Positions 37,296 through 46,117 of a stretch of 64,000 nucleotides of DNA are shown here, in pieces. Position 1 is the stretch's first letter; each line of letters starts with the position of its first letter. The position numbers and the translations under genes are program-made. The notes beneath the pieces are model-generated. The model did not search any database and was not told the DNA's origin. It saw only the letters and a list, made by a program, of their open reading frames with translations. Source of the stretch: Gleimia europaea ACS-120-V-Col10b (lineage in GTDB: Bacteria; Actinomycetota; Actinomycetes; Actinomycetales; Actinomycetaceae); assembly GCF_000411155.1 (NCBI RefSeq), contig NZ_KE150266.1, forward strand, positions 1,178,001-1,242,000, given 5' to 3'.

Positions 37296-37314
37296 TATCT
37301 ATTCTGCATGAGTC

Positions 37315-39108
37315 TTAGCTCGTCTTTTCGGAGGGCTGTTGCGCGACTGTTGGCTGTGTCTGTTCCTGCGTGGGAGGCTGCGTGGGCGCGGGTGCTTTAG
37401 CAACCGTGACGGTGATCGTCGTCCCCTTAGATACAGTTCCAGTTGCGGAAAGACTCATCACCGTTCCCTCCGCATAGTCTGCGCTCTCTTCGGTTTCAAC
37501 GTTGGTGTTGAGGCCCAGTTCCTGCAGGGTTTGTAGCACTTCGTCGCGGGGGCGTCCAACCAGGTCGGCGGGCACGGAAACGTTGCCAGATGCAACTAAT
37601 AGCGTTACTGACTCGCCTTCACTGATTGTTGCTCCGGCTTCGGGATCGGTTTTAATAACCCGCCCTTTCTCTTGTGAAGGATCGTCAACAGTGACAACGT
37701 CAGATACTTGCAGTCCCTTTTGTTTTAGTTGATCTCGCGCCTGCTGTTGGGTTAGGCCGCTGACGTCGGGAACCGTAGTGTCTGCGGGGCCTGAAGACAG
37801 AACCACCTTCACGGTGGTGCCCTTATCTACAATTGTGCCGGCTTCCGGGTCGGAGGATATAACCGAGTTTTCAGGAATTTCAGAATTAGCTTCAGTGTTC
37901 GCAATGGCAAACTCTAACCCGGCTTCTTTAAGCGTTGCGATTGCCTGCTCTTGAGTTTGGCCCACAACGCTTGGGACCGGAACCTGTTCCACTTCGGGCT
38001 CTGCGGAGTTAGTGGCAAACCACCACACCAGAGCGCCGATCATGGCAAGTGCAACAACGATAAGTACGGCAATCGGCCAGCGTTTCTTCTTGGGTTCCTC
38101 CTCCAAAGTGTCGATCCGCGCCATCGTTTGCGTGTCATAGCCGGGCGCGGGAGGAGGCATGGTTGCCGTTGGCATCGTCGTGGTGGCTGGGGACATAACC
38201 TGCGTGGCGGGCGCCTGCCATGAGTCTGTTTCCGGAGCCATTACGAGGGCGCCGCGCGCCGCGCGCATCAGATCAGCGCGCATCTCTTCGGCCGAACTGT
38301 ACCTGTCGTCACGGTTCTTCGCCATGGCCTTCATGACAACTCGGTCAATTGAGTCAGGTACGTCACTAGTAATGGAGGAGGGGGTAGGGGGAATCTCCGA
38401 AACGTGCTGGTAGGCTACCGCAACGGCCGAGTCTCCCTTGAAAGGAGGCTGTCCGGTGAGAAGTTCGAACAGGACGCAGCCCGTGGAATAAATATCGGAA
38501 CGGGCGTCAACTGGATCGCCGTGCGCCTGCTCGGGGGAGAGGTATTGAGCGGTTCCCACTACGGCATTGGTTTGCGTCATCGTGGCTTGCGAGTCGGTGA
38601 GCGCCCGCGCGATGCCGAAGTCCATGACTTTGATCTTGCCGGTGTTCGTCAGCATGATGTTGCCCGGCTTTATGTCGCGGTGAACCAGGCCGTGCACATG
38701 TGAGTATTCGAGAGCGGACAGAACGCCAGAGATGATTTCTACGGCCTCGTCGATGGGCACCGGGGCTCCTCCAGCCAGGAGGTCGCGCACAGTGTGCCCT
38801 TCCACGTATTCCATGACGATGTAGGGCACGGATACGGTTGAGCCGTCGGGTGTTGTGACGTCTTCTTCGCCGGTGTCATATACCGCAACTATGTTTGGAT
38901 GGTTCAAGGACGCGGCTGCTTGTGCTTCGCGGCGGAAGCGGGTTTGGAAAATGGAGTCGCGGGCAAGGTCGGTGCGAAGCATCTTGATTGCAACAACTCG
39001 AGACAGGCGGGTGTCGAAGCCAAGATGTACCTGTGCCATGCCTCCACGGCCGATCATCGACCGTACTTCGTAGCGTCCGGCTAAGCGGTGGGTATGGTTG
39101 TCAGCCAT
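37315..39108 (-). CDS. pknB: Ser/Thr protein kinase PknB with PASTA domains
   Basis: Receptor kinase controlling cell-wall synthesis and division; the outer domains sense muropeptides or lipid II. 597 residues: kinase domain (GRGGMAQVHLG P-loop, HRDIKPGNIML, DFGIA, SPEQA), a juxtamembrane linker, a membrane helix (about 343-365), then three PASTA repeats (about 378-445, 446-513, 514-578) and a Pro/Gln/Thr-rich tail. ATG 39108 with GGAGG. It overlaps pknA by 28 bases. Usual actinobacterial PknB has four PASTA repeats in some genera; three here. Confidence 0.96.
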   Translation of the reverse strand: MADNHTHRLAGRYEVRSMIGRGGMAQVHLGFDTRLSRVVAIKMLRTDLARDSIFQTRFRREAQAAASLNHPNIVAVYDTGEEDVTTPDGSTVSVPYIVMEYVEGHTVRDLLAGGAPVPIDEAVEIISGVLSALEYSHVHGLVHRDIKPGNIMLTNTGKIKVMDFGIARALTDSQATMTQTNAVVGTAQYLSPEQAHGDPVDARSDIYSTGCVLFELLTGQPPFKGDSAVAVAYQHVSEIPPTPSSITSDVPDSIDRVVMKAMAKNRDDRYSSAEEMRADLMRAARGALVMAPETDSWQAPATQVMSPATTTMPTATMPPPAPGYDTQTMARIDTLEEEPKKKRWPIAVLIVVALAMIGALVWWFATNSAEPEVEQVPVPSVVGQTQEQAIATLKEAGLEFAIANTEANSEIPENSVISSDPEAGTIVDKGTTVKVVLSSGPADTTVPDVSGLTQQQARDQLKQKGLQVSDVVTVDDPSQEKGRVIKTDPEAGATISEGESVTLLVASGNVSVPADLVGRPRDEVLQTLQELGLNTNVETEESADYAEGTVMSLSATGTVSKGTTITVTVAKAPAPTQPPTQEQTQPTVAQQPSEKTS

Positions 39109-40424
39109 GCTTGAACCTCCGTTGATTTGTTATCTGCCAGAATACTTATAAGTTCCCCGTGGCTCGCCGTAGGACTTGCGGAATTCGTGTTTCCTTTGAA
39201 AGCCAAAGTGACTAGCAGAGTGACAATGAAAATGACAATTATGACAACTAGTAACTCTTGTATTATTAGGTGGTAAGGGGTTGCTGCGGCGTGCCTATAG
39301 GTATTGTTTCGAGCCGAGTAAGGCCGTGGTTTGTGAGCGCGTGGCGGCTGCGCAGGCAAGCTCTTTTGTGCGGCTGGTTCCACTGCTCCGGTACGTTGAT
39401 CCGAGCGTTGTGCGGTGGACGCTGCGGATAGCCACTTCTTGGCATTGAATTTGCGAGGCGCGGCTCCTTCAGCACGCGTTTGCGCCGCGACGTCGGTCGC
39501 AGGATTCTTCTTGGGAATCGCGGTGGTGAAGCCGCTGCGATCATGTTCGAGTGCATCTGCTGACGCGTTGGGTAGAGACACCGGCTGCGGGCTGGTGGGG
39601 AGCCCCAGGGCGAGGGCGGCGCTAGAGAGCTGCTTCGCGAGCGTGGCACCATCTTTTGGTCGGTCTGATGGCTTCTTTTGGAGCAGACTCATGACGATTT
39701 GTTCCAGCGCTTTGGGAACGTCGTCAGGAAGTGGCGGGACTTCGTTGTTCACATGTGCAAAGGCAACGTCCACTTGGGTTTTGCCCATGAATGGGCGCTT
39801 TCCAGCGAGTGCTTCGTAGGCGATAACGCCGAGTGCATACAGGTCTCCGCTATGGGTGGCGGGCTCACCCATAGCTTGTTCGGGCGGCAGGTATTGCGCA
39901 GTTCCCATCACCATGCCGGCCTCCGTAATGGTTGCCTGGCCGGGCGTGGTGGAAATACCGAAGTCGGTGAGCTTAACCAAACCCTCGGGCGTGATGATGA
40001 TGTTGGAAGGCTTGATGTCGCGGTGAACGATTTCGCGATCCTTAGCCGATTGAAGTACGTAAGCGGTCTGGATGAGGATGGGCAAAAGCTGATCGGGGGC
40101 AATGCGGTTGCCGCCGCGCAGGTACTCGTTGAAGGGCCGGCCCTCAACGTATTCCATGACGATCCAGCCGGTACCATCTTCTTCACCGTGGTCGAGGACG
40201 GCAGCAATATTGGGGTGTTGGATGCGCATGGCGTTTGTTGCTTCCATGCGGAGGCGTTGGAGGAAGGTGGCTTGGCCGGCGAGTTCCGGCTTGAGGATCT
40301 TTACCGCAATGTGACGTCCGGTTACCTTGTCGCGCGCGGTCCAAACTTCGCCCATACCGCCTGTGGCAACTTGGCGAACAAGCTTGTAGCGTCCACCCAG
40401 CATTTTCCCGCTGTAGTTACTCAT
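39081..40424 (-). CDS. pknA: Ser/Thr protein kinase PknA
   Basis: Membrane kinase partner of PknB in shape control. 447 residues from ATG 40424 (MSNYSGKMLGGRYKLV), which overlaps the pbpA stop by eight bases; an upstream ATG at 40523 lies inside pbpA and lacks homology. Motifs: VATGGMGEVW, HRDIKPSNIII, DFGIS, PPEQA. After the catalytic domain (to about 275) comes a Pro/Ala/Lys-rich linker, a membrane helix (ELLVVIIVIFIVTLLVTLAF) and a short outer tail without PASTA domains. Confidence 0.95.
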   Translation of the reverse strand: MSNYSGKMLGGRYKLVRQVATGGMGEVWTARDKVTGRHIAVKILKPELAGQATFLQRLRMEATNAMRIQHPNIAAVLDHGEEDGTGWIVMEYVEGRPFNEYLRGGNRIAPDQLLPILIQTAYVLQSAKDREIVHRDIKPSNIIITPEGLVKLTDFGISTTPGQATITEAGMVMGTAQYLPPEQAMGEPATHSGDLYALGVIAYEALAGKRPFMGKTQVDVAFAHVNNEVPPLPDDVPKALEQIVMSLLQKKPSDRPKDGATLAKQLSSAALALGLPTSPQPVSLPNASADALEHDRSGFTTAIPKKNPATDVAAQTRAEGAAPRKFNAKKWLSAASTAQRSDQRTGAVEPAAQKSLPAQPPRAHKPRPYSARNNTYRHAAATPYHLIIQELLVVIIVIFIVTLLVTLAFKGNTNSASPTASHGELISILADNKSTEVQAWLTTIPTA

Positions 40425-41865
40425 TGGCGTCCTCGACTTCCAAGAGCTGGCGCACAACGGGCCCAGCGTCGGTGCCGCCGCCCACGTACGGGTTGATTTC
40501 ATCACCTTGGATGGCAACGGCAATAACTATCGGGTTGTCTTTGGCAATGAAGCCAACGGACCAGGCGATGTTGTGGTCTCCCACTTCGGCCGTACCAGTT
40601 TTTGCAGCTACGGTGCGGCCCGGCAGGTACATGGTGCCGCCAGTGCCGTAGCGAGTGTCAACTACCGCAACCATCATCGTCCGCAACTGTGCGGCAACCT
40701 CGGGGGTGATGGGGGTGGCAAGGACTTCTGGCTTGATGGTGGTTTGCACTTCAAGATCGGCGTTTACTACCGAATCGATGAGGTAGGGCTTCATCTGTTG
40801 GCCGTCGTTTGCCACTGCGGCACCAATCATTGCGATTTGCAGAGGCGTGACCTGCACGTCGCTTTGTCCAATGGCGGCGAGGGCGGTTTGGGCCTGGTCT
40901 AGGCCCTCAGGGTACGCGGAGGGCGTGACCGGCAGAGGGATCGTGAGGTTTTGTTCGAAACCGAAGTCGAGGGCCTTTTGGCGCAGCTTGTCCGCACCAA
41001 CGGTTACGCCGCCTTCGGCAAACGTGGTGTTGCACGAGCGGGCGAAGGCTTCGGTCAGAGTGGGGTTACCGTCACCGCATGCGAGTCCACTAATGTTGGG
41101 CAGGTCTGTTTCGGTGCCGGGCAGGCGGTATGAGGCTGGGCCTTTCACCTTCGAATCGGGTGTCAGACCCGATTCAAGCATTGCCGCAGCAGTGATCAGT
41201 TTGAACACCGAACCGGGTGCGTAGCGGTCAGCGGCAATGGCGCGGTTCTTCAGCGGCATCCCACTATCTGCGTCAAGCTCCTTGTAGTAGTCCAGCGCGG
41301 TTTCCCCGTCTGCGTCGGCCAGAATGTTGGGGTCGTAGGAGGGGGAGGAGTAGAGGGCGCGGATCGCGCCAGTCTTCGCCTCGATGGCAACAACTGCACC
41401 TTCGCGGCCTCCGAGGGCAGATTTGGCAGCTTCTTGGAGTGGTGCGTCGATGGTTAGATTGACACCGCCACCGCGCCGCTCCTGGCCGGTAAGGAGGTTT
41501 TGGAGGCGCTGAGTGAGAAGAGAAGGGGCGTCGCCTTCAAGAATGTCGTCCGCAGCGGATTCGAGGCCGCTGGATGAGCCAAGGTTAGTGGAGAACCAGC
41601 CGGTGAGGTGCGCGTAGAGGTCGCCCGCCGGATAGTTGCGGGTGTACCTGCGCGAGTCCGGTATTTTCACCGATTCAGCAATTGCGGCACCATTTACGAT
41701 GATGGGCCCGCGGTCGCGCTCAGCGGCGTGCAGGATAGTACGCGAATTGCGCGCATCCGCGTTGAGCTCGGGCGCCTTGTAGAACTGAATGTATGTGGCT
41801 GCCAGCGCCAGCGAACACACCATCGCGAACAGGATGATGTACAGTTTGCGGATTTGGTTGTTCAC
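40417..41865 (-). CDS. pbpA: Penicillin-binding protein 2 family transpeptidase PbpA
   Basis: Class B PBP that crosslinks peptidoglycan with the SEDS glycosyltransferase next door. 482 residues: an uncleaved N-terminal anchor (about 7-27), a dimerisation domain, and a transpeptidase domain with the catalytic tetrad APGSVFKL (SxxK), SCN (SxN) and AKTGTAEVG (KTG). Overlaps rodA by four bases. Confidence 0.96.
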   Translation of the reverse strand: MNNQIRKLYIILFAMVCSLALAATYIQFYKAPELNADARNSRTILHAAERDRGPIIVNGAAIAESVKIPDSRRYTRNYPAGDLYAHLTGWFSTNLGSSSGLESAADDILEGDAPSLLTQRLQNLLTGQERRGGGVNLTIDAPLQEAAKSALGGREGAVVAIEAKTGAIRALYSSPSYDPNILADADGETALDYYKELDADSGMPLKNRAIAADRYAPGSVFKLITAAAMLESGLTPDSKVKGPASYRLPGTETDLPNISGLACGDGNPTLTEAFARSCNTTFAEGGVTVGADKLRQKALDFGFEQNLTIPLPVTPSAYPEGLDQAQTALAAIGQSDVQVTPLQIAMIGAAVANDGQQMKPYLIDSVVNADLEVQTTIKPEVLATPITPEVAAQLRTMMVAVVDTRYGTGGTMYLPGRTVAAKTGTAEVGDHNIAWSVGFIAKDNPIVIAVAIQGDEINPYVGGGTDAGPVVRQLLEVEDANE

Positions 41866-43259
41866 TTCACGCCTCCCGCAAGCTCGCTAGGCATGGCAAC
41901 GGGGGTTGGCGGCCGGCGGGACGCGTCAGAGATGCGTAGCAGGAGGGCCACGGATATCCAGGAGGCAACCATGGATGAGCCGCCTTGGGCGAGGAAGGGC
42001 GCGGTGAGGCCCGTCAGTGGAATGAGGCGGGTGATGCCGCCAAGCACCACGAACAGTTGCAGGCCGAGCGAGAAGCTGATGCCGGTGGCGAGGAGCTTGC
42101 CGAATCCGTCACGCACCCCGATGGCGGCGCGCAGTCCGCGCTCAATCAGGATCAGGTACATGAGCAGGATGGCCATGAGGCCGGTGAGGCCAAGCTCTTC
42201 GGCAAGGGAGGAGAGGATGAAGTCAGACTGCGCGAAGGGCACAAGTTGCGGGTATCCACGTCCCCATCCCGTGCCGAACAGGCCGCCTGATGCCATGCCG
42301 AACTGGCCTTGCACCACCTGGTGTGAGCCGCCGATGGCGTTGTAAATGTCGTTGTCGTACGCGTGTAGCCAGATGGTGATGCGCCGGCCCACGTGGGGGA
42401 ATGCTTTTACCGCGAGGTAGGCGGCTGGCGTGAATAGTACGGCGCCGATGATTAGCCAGGAGACGCGGGCGGTGGCCACGTAGATCATGGCGATGAACAG
42501 GCCGAAGAATAGTAGCGAGGTGCCCAGGTCGCGTTGCAATACCAGTACGAGGACGGCTACGAGCCAGGTGAGCAGGATGGGGCCGAGGTCGCGGGCGCGG
42601 GGCAGGCGGATGCCGAGAAACTTTTTGCCGCCAACCGTGAGCATGTCACGGTTGGTGACGAGGTAGCCGGCAAAGAAGATGGCGAGCGTAATCTTTACGA
42701 ACTCGGCTGGTTGAACGGAGAACGGTCCGATATAAATCCAGATGCGCGCGCCGAAATGTTCCTGTCCGAGCCCGGGAATGAGGGGCAGGATTAGTAGCAC
42801 GATGGACAAAAACATTGCGATGTACGTGTAGCGGCGCAGGTTGCGGTGGTTGCGCACAAGGATCAGGACGGCGGCGGCGGCCGCCAATCCCACGGCCACG
42901 AAAATCAGCTGTTTCATGCCGACGATCGGGTATTGCGATTCGGGCGGCAGGTTTTCGTTTAGCGCCTTGTAGGACATATCGAGCCGGTAAATCATGGCCA
43001 GTCCGATGCCGGTCAGCCCAACAGCGATAGGCAGGATCACGGGGTCGGCGTGCGGGGCGAGCTTGCGCACTCCAAGGTATGCGACGGTTGAGAAGACAAC
43101 GAGGATCACCACGTGCCACAGGATGTTGGCAGGAAGCTCGTCAGTTCGATTTAGAGAGGTAAGGGCGTAGCCGCCCAGTCCAGCGGCCGTGGACAGGACA
43201 AGCAGGAGCAGCTCTAGGAAGGGCCGCGATCTTGGTGGGGAGATCGTTACGGTTGCCAT
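41862..43259 (-). CDS. rodA: SEDS peptidoglycan glycosyltransferase (RodA/FtsW)
   Basis: Polymerises lipid II in complex with a class B PBP. 465 residues with ten or more membrane helices; the conserved acidic loop GQEHFGARIWIYIGPFSVQPAEFVKI and the family's GLTGLMAI and LPLTGLTAPFLAQGG-type motif (here IPLTGLTAPFLAQGGSSM) are clear. Pairing with pbpA marks it as the RodA of actinobacteria. ATG 43259 overlaps the pstP stop. Confidence 0.95.
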   Translation of the reverse strand: MATVTISPPRSRPFLELLLLVLSTAAGLGGYALTSLNRTDELPANILWHVVILVVFSTVAYLGVRKLAPHADPVILPIAVGLTGIGLAMIYRLDMSYKALNENLPPESQYPIVGMKQLIFVAVGLAAAAAVLILVRNHRNLRRYTYIAMFLSIVLLILPLIPGLGQEHFGARIWIYIGPFSVQPAEFVKITLAIFFAGYLVTNRDMLTVGGKKFLGIRLPRARDLGPILLTWLVAVLVLVLQRDLGTSLLFFGLFIAMIYVATARVSWLIIGAVLFTPAAYLAVKAFPHVGRRITIWLHAYDNDIYNAIGGSHQVVQGQFGMASGGLFGTGWGRGYPQLVPFAQSDFILSSLAEELGLTGLMAILLMYLILIERGLRAAIGVRDGFGKLLATGISFSLGLQLFVVLGGITRLIPLTGLTAPFLAQGGSSMVASWISVALLLRISDASRRPPTPVAMPSELAGGVK

Positions 43260-44551
43260 TAGCGCTCCTTAGCGGCAGCCGTGGTGGGCGCGCTGGTTGC
43301 AGACTCAGACGGTACGTTTGGGCCTGTTTCGCCGGTGGTCTCAGTTGTCGAGGTTGTCTTGGTTCTCTCAGCTGTGCGTTGCAAGGATTCGACGTATTGG
43401 TTGATTTCCTCCATCGAAGATCGCCGTACGGGCTCTTTCAGGCGCGTGCGTTCTACGGGGAGGAGGTCAGCGGCCTTAAGCTCAGTGAGTTCAACCGGAT
43501 GAGACAACTCAAACGGTCCAACAGCCTGTGGTATACCTTGGAAAATGACAACTCTGTCATCTACTAGCTGCGCGTAATACTGGGTTTGTGACCAGACGTA
43601 GCCGCCCCACGCGCCCAGGATGACGAGGGCTGCAGCGATGAGGGCGAAGAAGGGTTTGACCCAAGACTTGGGTTTTGGGTCTTCAGTTTCTTCCTCGTCG
43701 GGCACGGTTTCGCGCGGCGCGAGGTTGGCGGCGCGCGCGGCGGCGCCCTCTCCTCCTCGGCTGGGGAGGTTGCGATCAACGGCGGCGGCGCCTACCACTT
43801 GGGGGGTTTGACCGTCGGTGGAGCCAGCGGGAACGATGTCGGCAATCACGCATGTGATGTTGTCCGGGCCGCCCCCTCGGAGGGCAAGATTGATTAGCTC
43901 TTCGGCACATTCGCCAGGATCTTCAATGCTGGAAAGCGTTTCGATGATGGTGTCGGCGGATACGACGCCGGATAGCCCGTCCGAGCACAGCAGCCACCGG
44001 TCTCCCACCATGGCTTCACGGACAGATTCGTCGGGGACAACGTCAGAGCCAGAGTCGCCAAGAATACGCAGCACGATGGAGCGCTGCGGGTGATTTTCGG
44101 CCTCTTCGGGCGTGATTTGCCCGGTTTGGATGAGGTATTGCACAAACGAGTGGTCGGTGGTGACCTGCGTCAGGTTACCGTCTCGAAGCACGTAGGCGCG
44201 CGAGTCACCAATGTGTACCATCGCGAGTTTTGACCCGGATCGCATGAGGGCAATGCAAGTGGTGCCAAGGCCTTTCAGTTTCGGGTCGTTTTGAGACCGT
44301 TCCACCAGTTCGGCGTGCGCGGCATTTAGAGCTTCACGTAGCAGGGGGAGCATTTGTTCAGCCGGGTGGTCGTCGGCGTCGAGGGGCGCAAAGTGGGCGA
44401 CGGCCACGGATGATGCGATGTCTCCGCCCGCAGGCCCGCCCATGCCGTCGGCAAGTAGCAACAGGTGCGGCCCGGCGTATCCGGAGTCCTGGTTGTTTTT
44501 GCGCACGAGGCCCACGTCAGACCGGGCGGCAAAGCGGAAGTCAACTGCCAT
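43259..44551 (-). CDS. pstP: PP2C-type Ser/Thr phosphatase PstP
   Basis: Removes phosphates from PknA/PknB targets. 430 residues: PP2C domain 1-240 (SDVGLVRKNNQDSGYA, LLADGMGGPAGGDIAS, MVHIGDSRAYVLRDG, LLCSDGLSGVV, GGPDNITCVIADIV, with all metal-binding Asp), a disordered linker, one membrane helix (about 300-320), and an extracytoplasmic tail ending in a Thr/Glu/Ala-rich stretch. The gene overlaps both neighbours by one base. Confidence 0.96.
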   Translation of the reverse strand: MAVDFRFAARSDVGLVRKNNQDSGYAGPHLLLLADGMGGPAGGDIASSVAVAHFAPLDADDHPAEQMLPLLREALNAAHAELVERSQNDPKLKGLGTTCIALMRSGSKLAMVHIGDSRAYVLRDGNLTQVTTDHSFVQYLIQTGQITPEEAENHPQRSIVLRILGDSGSDVVPDESVREAMVGDRWLLCSDGLSGVVSADTIIETLSSIEDPGECAEELINLALRGGGPDNITCVIADIVPAGSTDGQTPQVVGAAAVDRNLPSRGGEGAAARAANLAPRETVPDEEETEDPKPKSWVKPFFALIAAALVILGAWGGYVWSQTQYYAQLVDDRVVIFQGIPQAVGPFELSHPVELTELKAADLLPVERTRLKEPVRRSSMEEINQYVESLQRTAERTKTTSTTETTGETGPNVPSESATSAPTTAAAKER

Positions 44552-45039
44552 TAGCTCACCAACTCAAACGTGGTTCTACCAATGCGCACGTTAGCGCCGA
44601 ACGTGAGGCGGTGGGGCCGGTCGATGCGCTCGTCGTCAACGAACGTGCCGTTTGTGGAGCCGAGGTCTTCAATCCACCAGCCTTCATCGTCCAGGTGGAG
44701 GCGGGCGTGGCGCGAAGACGCGTATTCGTCGTCAATCACCAGCGTGGAGGCGGGTGAGCGGCCGATGGTGATGTCCGCGTTCCCTAGCTTCATCGTGGTG
44801 CCCACCAGAGGGCCCCCCGTGATGAGGAGTTTGGTTGGCGTGGCTGGGGCCGCGCTGCGCTTGCGGCGGCGTTTAGATTCCGCGAGGTGTTTGTCAGCCT
44901 CTTTGCGGCCCGCGCCGCGCGGTGTGACTACGGTTCCGAAGATGTCTTGGCGTAGCAGGGAGACAGCTCCGAGCGCTACCGCCCAAAGCAGCAGGAGATA
45001 GAGGAGTCGGAGTAGCGTGAATGCTAGGTCAGATGCCAT
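44551..45039 (-). CDS. fhaB: FHA domain membrane protein FhaB
   Basis: Phosphothreonine-binding partner of the kinases (FipA in mycobacteria). 162 residues: N-terminal membrane helix (about 5-27), a basic linker (KRRRKRSA), and an FHA domain with GRSPASTLVIDDEYASSRHA and DLGSTNGTFVDD, carrying the Arg, Ser and His that hold phosphothreonine. Ends one base into pstP. Confidence 0.95.
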   Translation of the reverse strand: MASDLAFTLLRLLYLLLLWAVALGAVSLLRQDIFGTVVTPRGAGRKEADKHLAESKRRRKRSAAPATPTKLLITGGPLVGTTMKLGNADITIGRSPASTLVIDDEYASSRHARLHLDDEGWWIEDLGSTNGTFVDDERIDRPHRLTFGANVRIGRTTFELVS

Positions 45040-45747
45040 CTACGTATATTGCTCCTTTGCGGGAGATGTCCAAAACAGAATGCGCGTGCGTCCAATCACT
45101 AGCTGATTTCCGTCTACTAGCGTGGCGGCGTCTACCTTGTGTCCTTCGACGTAGAGGCCGTTTGTGGATCCCAGGTCGGAGGCAATCACGCCGTCGGGGG
45201 TCTTGCGTAGTTCGAGGTGACGGCGGGAGACTCCGGAGTCTGAAATGGTGATGTCGGCTTCGGTGCCGCGTCCGAGGATGGTGACAGGCTCAGTGAGGAT
45301 CCAACGTTCCCCCTCAACGTCGATGATGGGGTTGGATTCGGTGGCAACTTGGCTGGTGGCGGGGGCAACGGCTCCGCGTTTGGTGCCGACCTCGATTTCG
45401 AGTTCGCCGGTGAGTTCTTCCGTGCCTTCCTCGATGCGCACGTCGATGGGGCCAACGAGAGCGAAGTTGTTCTCTTCGGCGTGTTCGCGCGCCGTGTTTT
45501 CCACTTCGGCGGCGAGCACGTCTATGCCTATTTCTTCGAATCGTTTCATGTCAGAGGGTGCGACGCGGACGGTGTATTGGTTGGGGGCGACGGCGCGATC
45601 TCGCGAGTATTCCTGTACGTGGTCGTCCATGGCACCCCGCACTGCGGAGCTGACGTCTACAGGCTTTAGTTCGGAGCGGAAGATCCGGGAGAAGGTGCCT
45701 TGCACGCCTTTTTCGATTGCTGATTCGAATCGGTCAAGAAACCGCAT
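45040..45747 (-). CDS. fhaA: DUF3662/FHA domain protein FhaA
   Basis: Soluble FHA protein that binds phosphorylated MviN/kinases in mycobacteria. 235 residues: N-terminal DUF3662 domain (GVQGTFSRIFRSELKPVDVSS, 15-120) then FHA (GRGTEADITISDSGVSRRHLEL, DLGSTNGLYVEG). First gene of the seven-gene minus-strand operon fhaA-fhaB-pstP-rodA-pbpA-pknA-pknB. The linker is short compared with mycobacterial FhaA (over 500 residues). GTGGACA leader with GGGGGTGG upstream. Confidence 0.95.
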   Translation of the reverse strand: MRFLDRFESAIEKGVQGTFSRIFRSELKPVDVSSAVRGAMDDHVQEYSRDRAVAPNQYTVRVAPSDMKRFEEIGIDVLAAEVENTAREHAEENNFALVGPIDVRIEEGTEELTGELEIEVGTKRGAVAPATSQVATESNPIIDVEGERWILTEPVTILGRGTEADITISDSGVSRRHLELRKTPDGVIASDLGSTNGLYVEGHKVDAATLVDGNQLVIGRTRILFWTSPAKEQYT

Positions 45748-45847
45748 TGTCCACCCCCAATAGGTAGCTCTATGGTTCTGCTACGAGCTGCGGAATCTAC
45801 GCTTGTACTTTGGCCATATTATAGCGATTGCGTGAGGCGGGCTGAAT

Positions 45848-45876
45848 TTGCCTCAGTGGTTTTGATTTTATATGCT
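45848..45876 (+). promoter_or_regulatory. Promoter of tRNA-Leu
   Basis: TTGCCT (45848-45853), 17 bases, TATGCT (45871-45876), 12 bases before the tRNA. Confidence 0.55.
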
Positions 45877-45888
45877 GATCTAGCTTTA

Positions 45889-45972
45889 GCCCGGGTGGCG
45901 GAATTGGTAGACGCGCACGGTTCAGGTCCGTGTGCCCTTGCGGGCATGGGGGTTCGACTCCCCCCTCGGGCA
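45889..45972 (+). tRNA. tRNA-Leu (CAG)
   Basis: 84 nt class II tRNA with a long variable arm; acceptor GCCCGGG pairs with CTCGGGC (one G-U); anticodon CAG in GTTCAGGTC; T-arm GGGGG-TTCGACT-CCCCC. CCA not encoded. Confidence 0.97.
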
Positions 45973-45976
45973 CGAT

Positions 45977-46002
45977 GGCTCAACTCCGGTTGAGCCTTTT
46001 TC
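45977..46002 (+). terminator. Terminator of tRNA-Leu
   Basis: GGCTCAAC (45977-45984) pairs with GTTGAGCC (45989-45996), loop TCCG, then TTTTTC. Confidence 0.9.
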
Positions 46003-46117
46003 GTATCCGAGGCTCGGCCTGCCGCTGCTACGATTCACGCGAAGCCTCCCTCCTGCAAACCGGTGTGTTCTGCGTCATACTGGAAGTGCCTCGATTGCAT
46101 ACGGATAGGTGAGGGAC

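Noticed and set aside
40425..40523. Longer start for pknA at 40523
   Set aside because: The extra 33 residues lie within pbpA and do not resemble kinase N-termini; ATG 40424 fits the family and the operon overlap.
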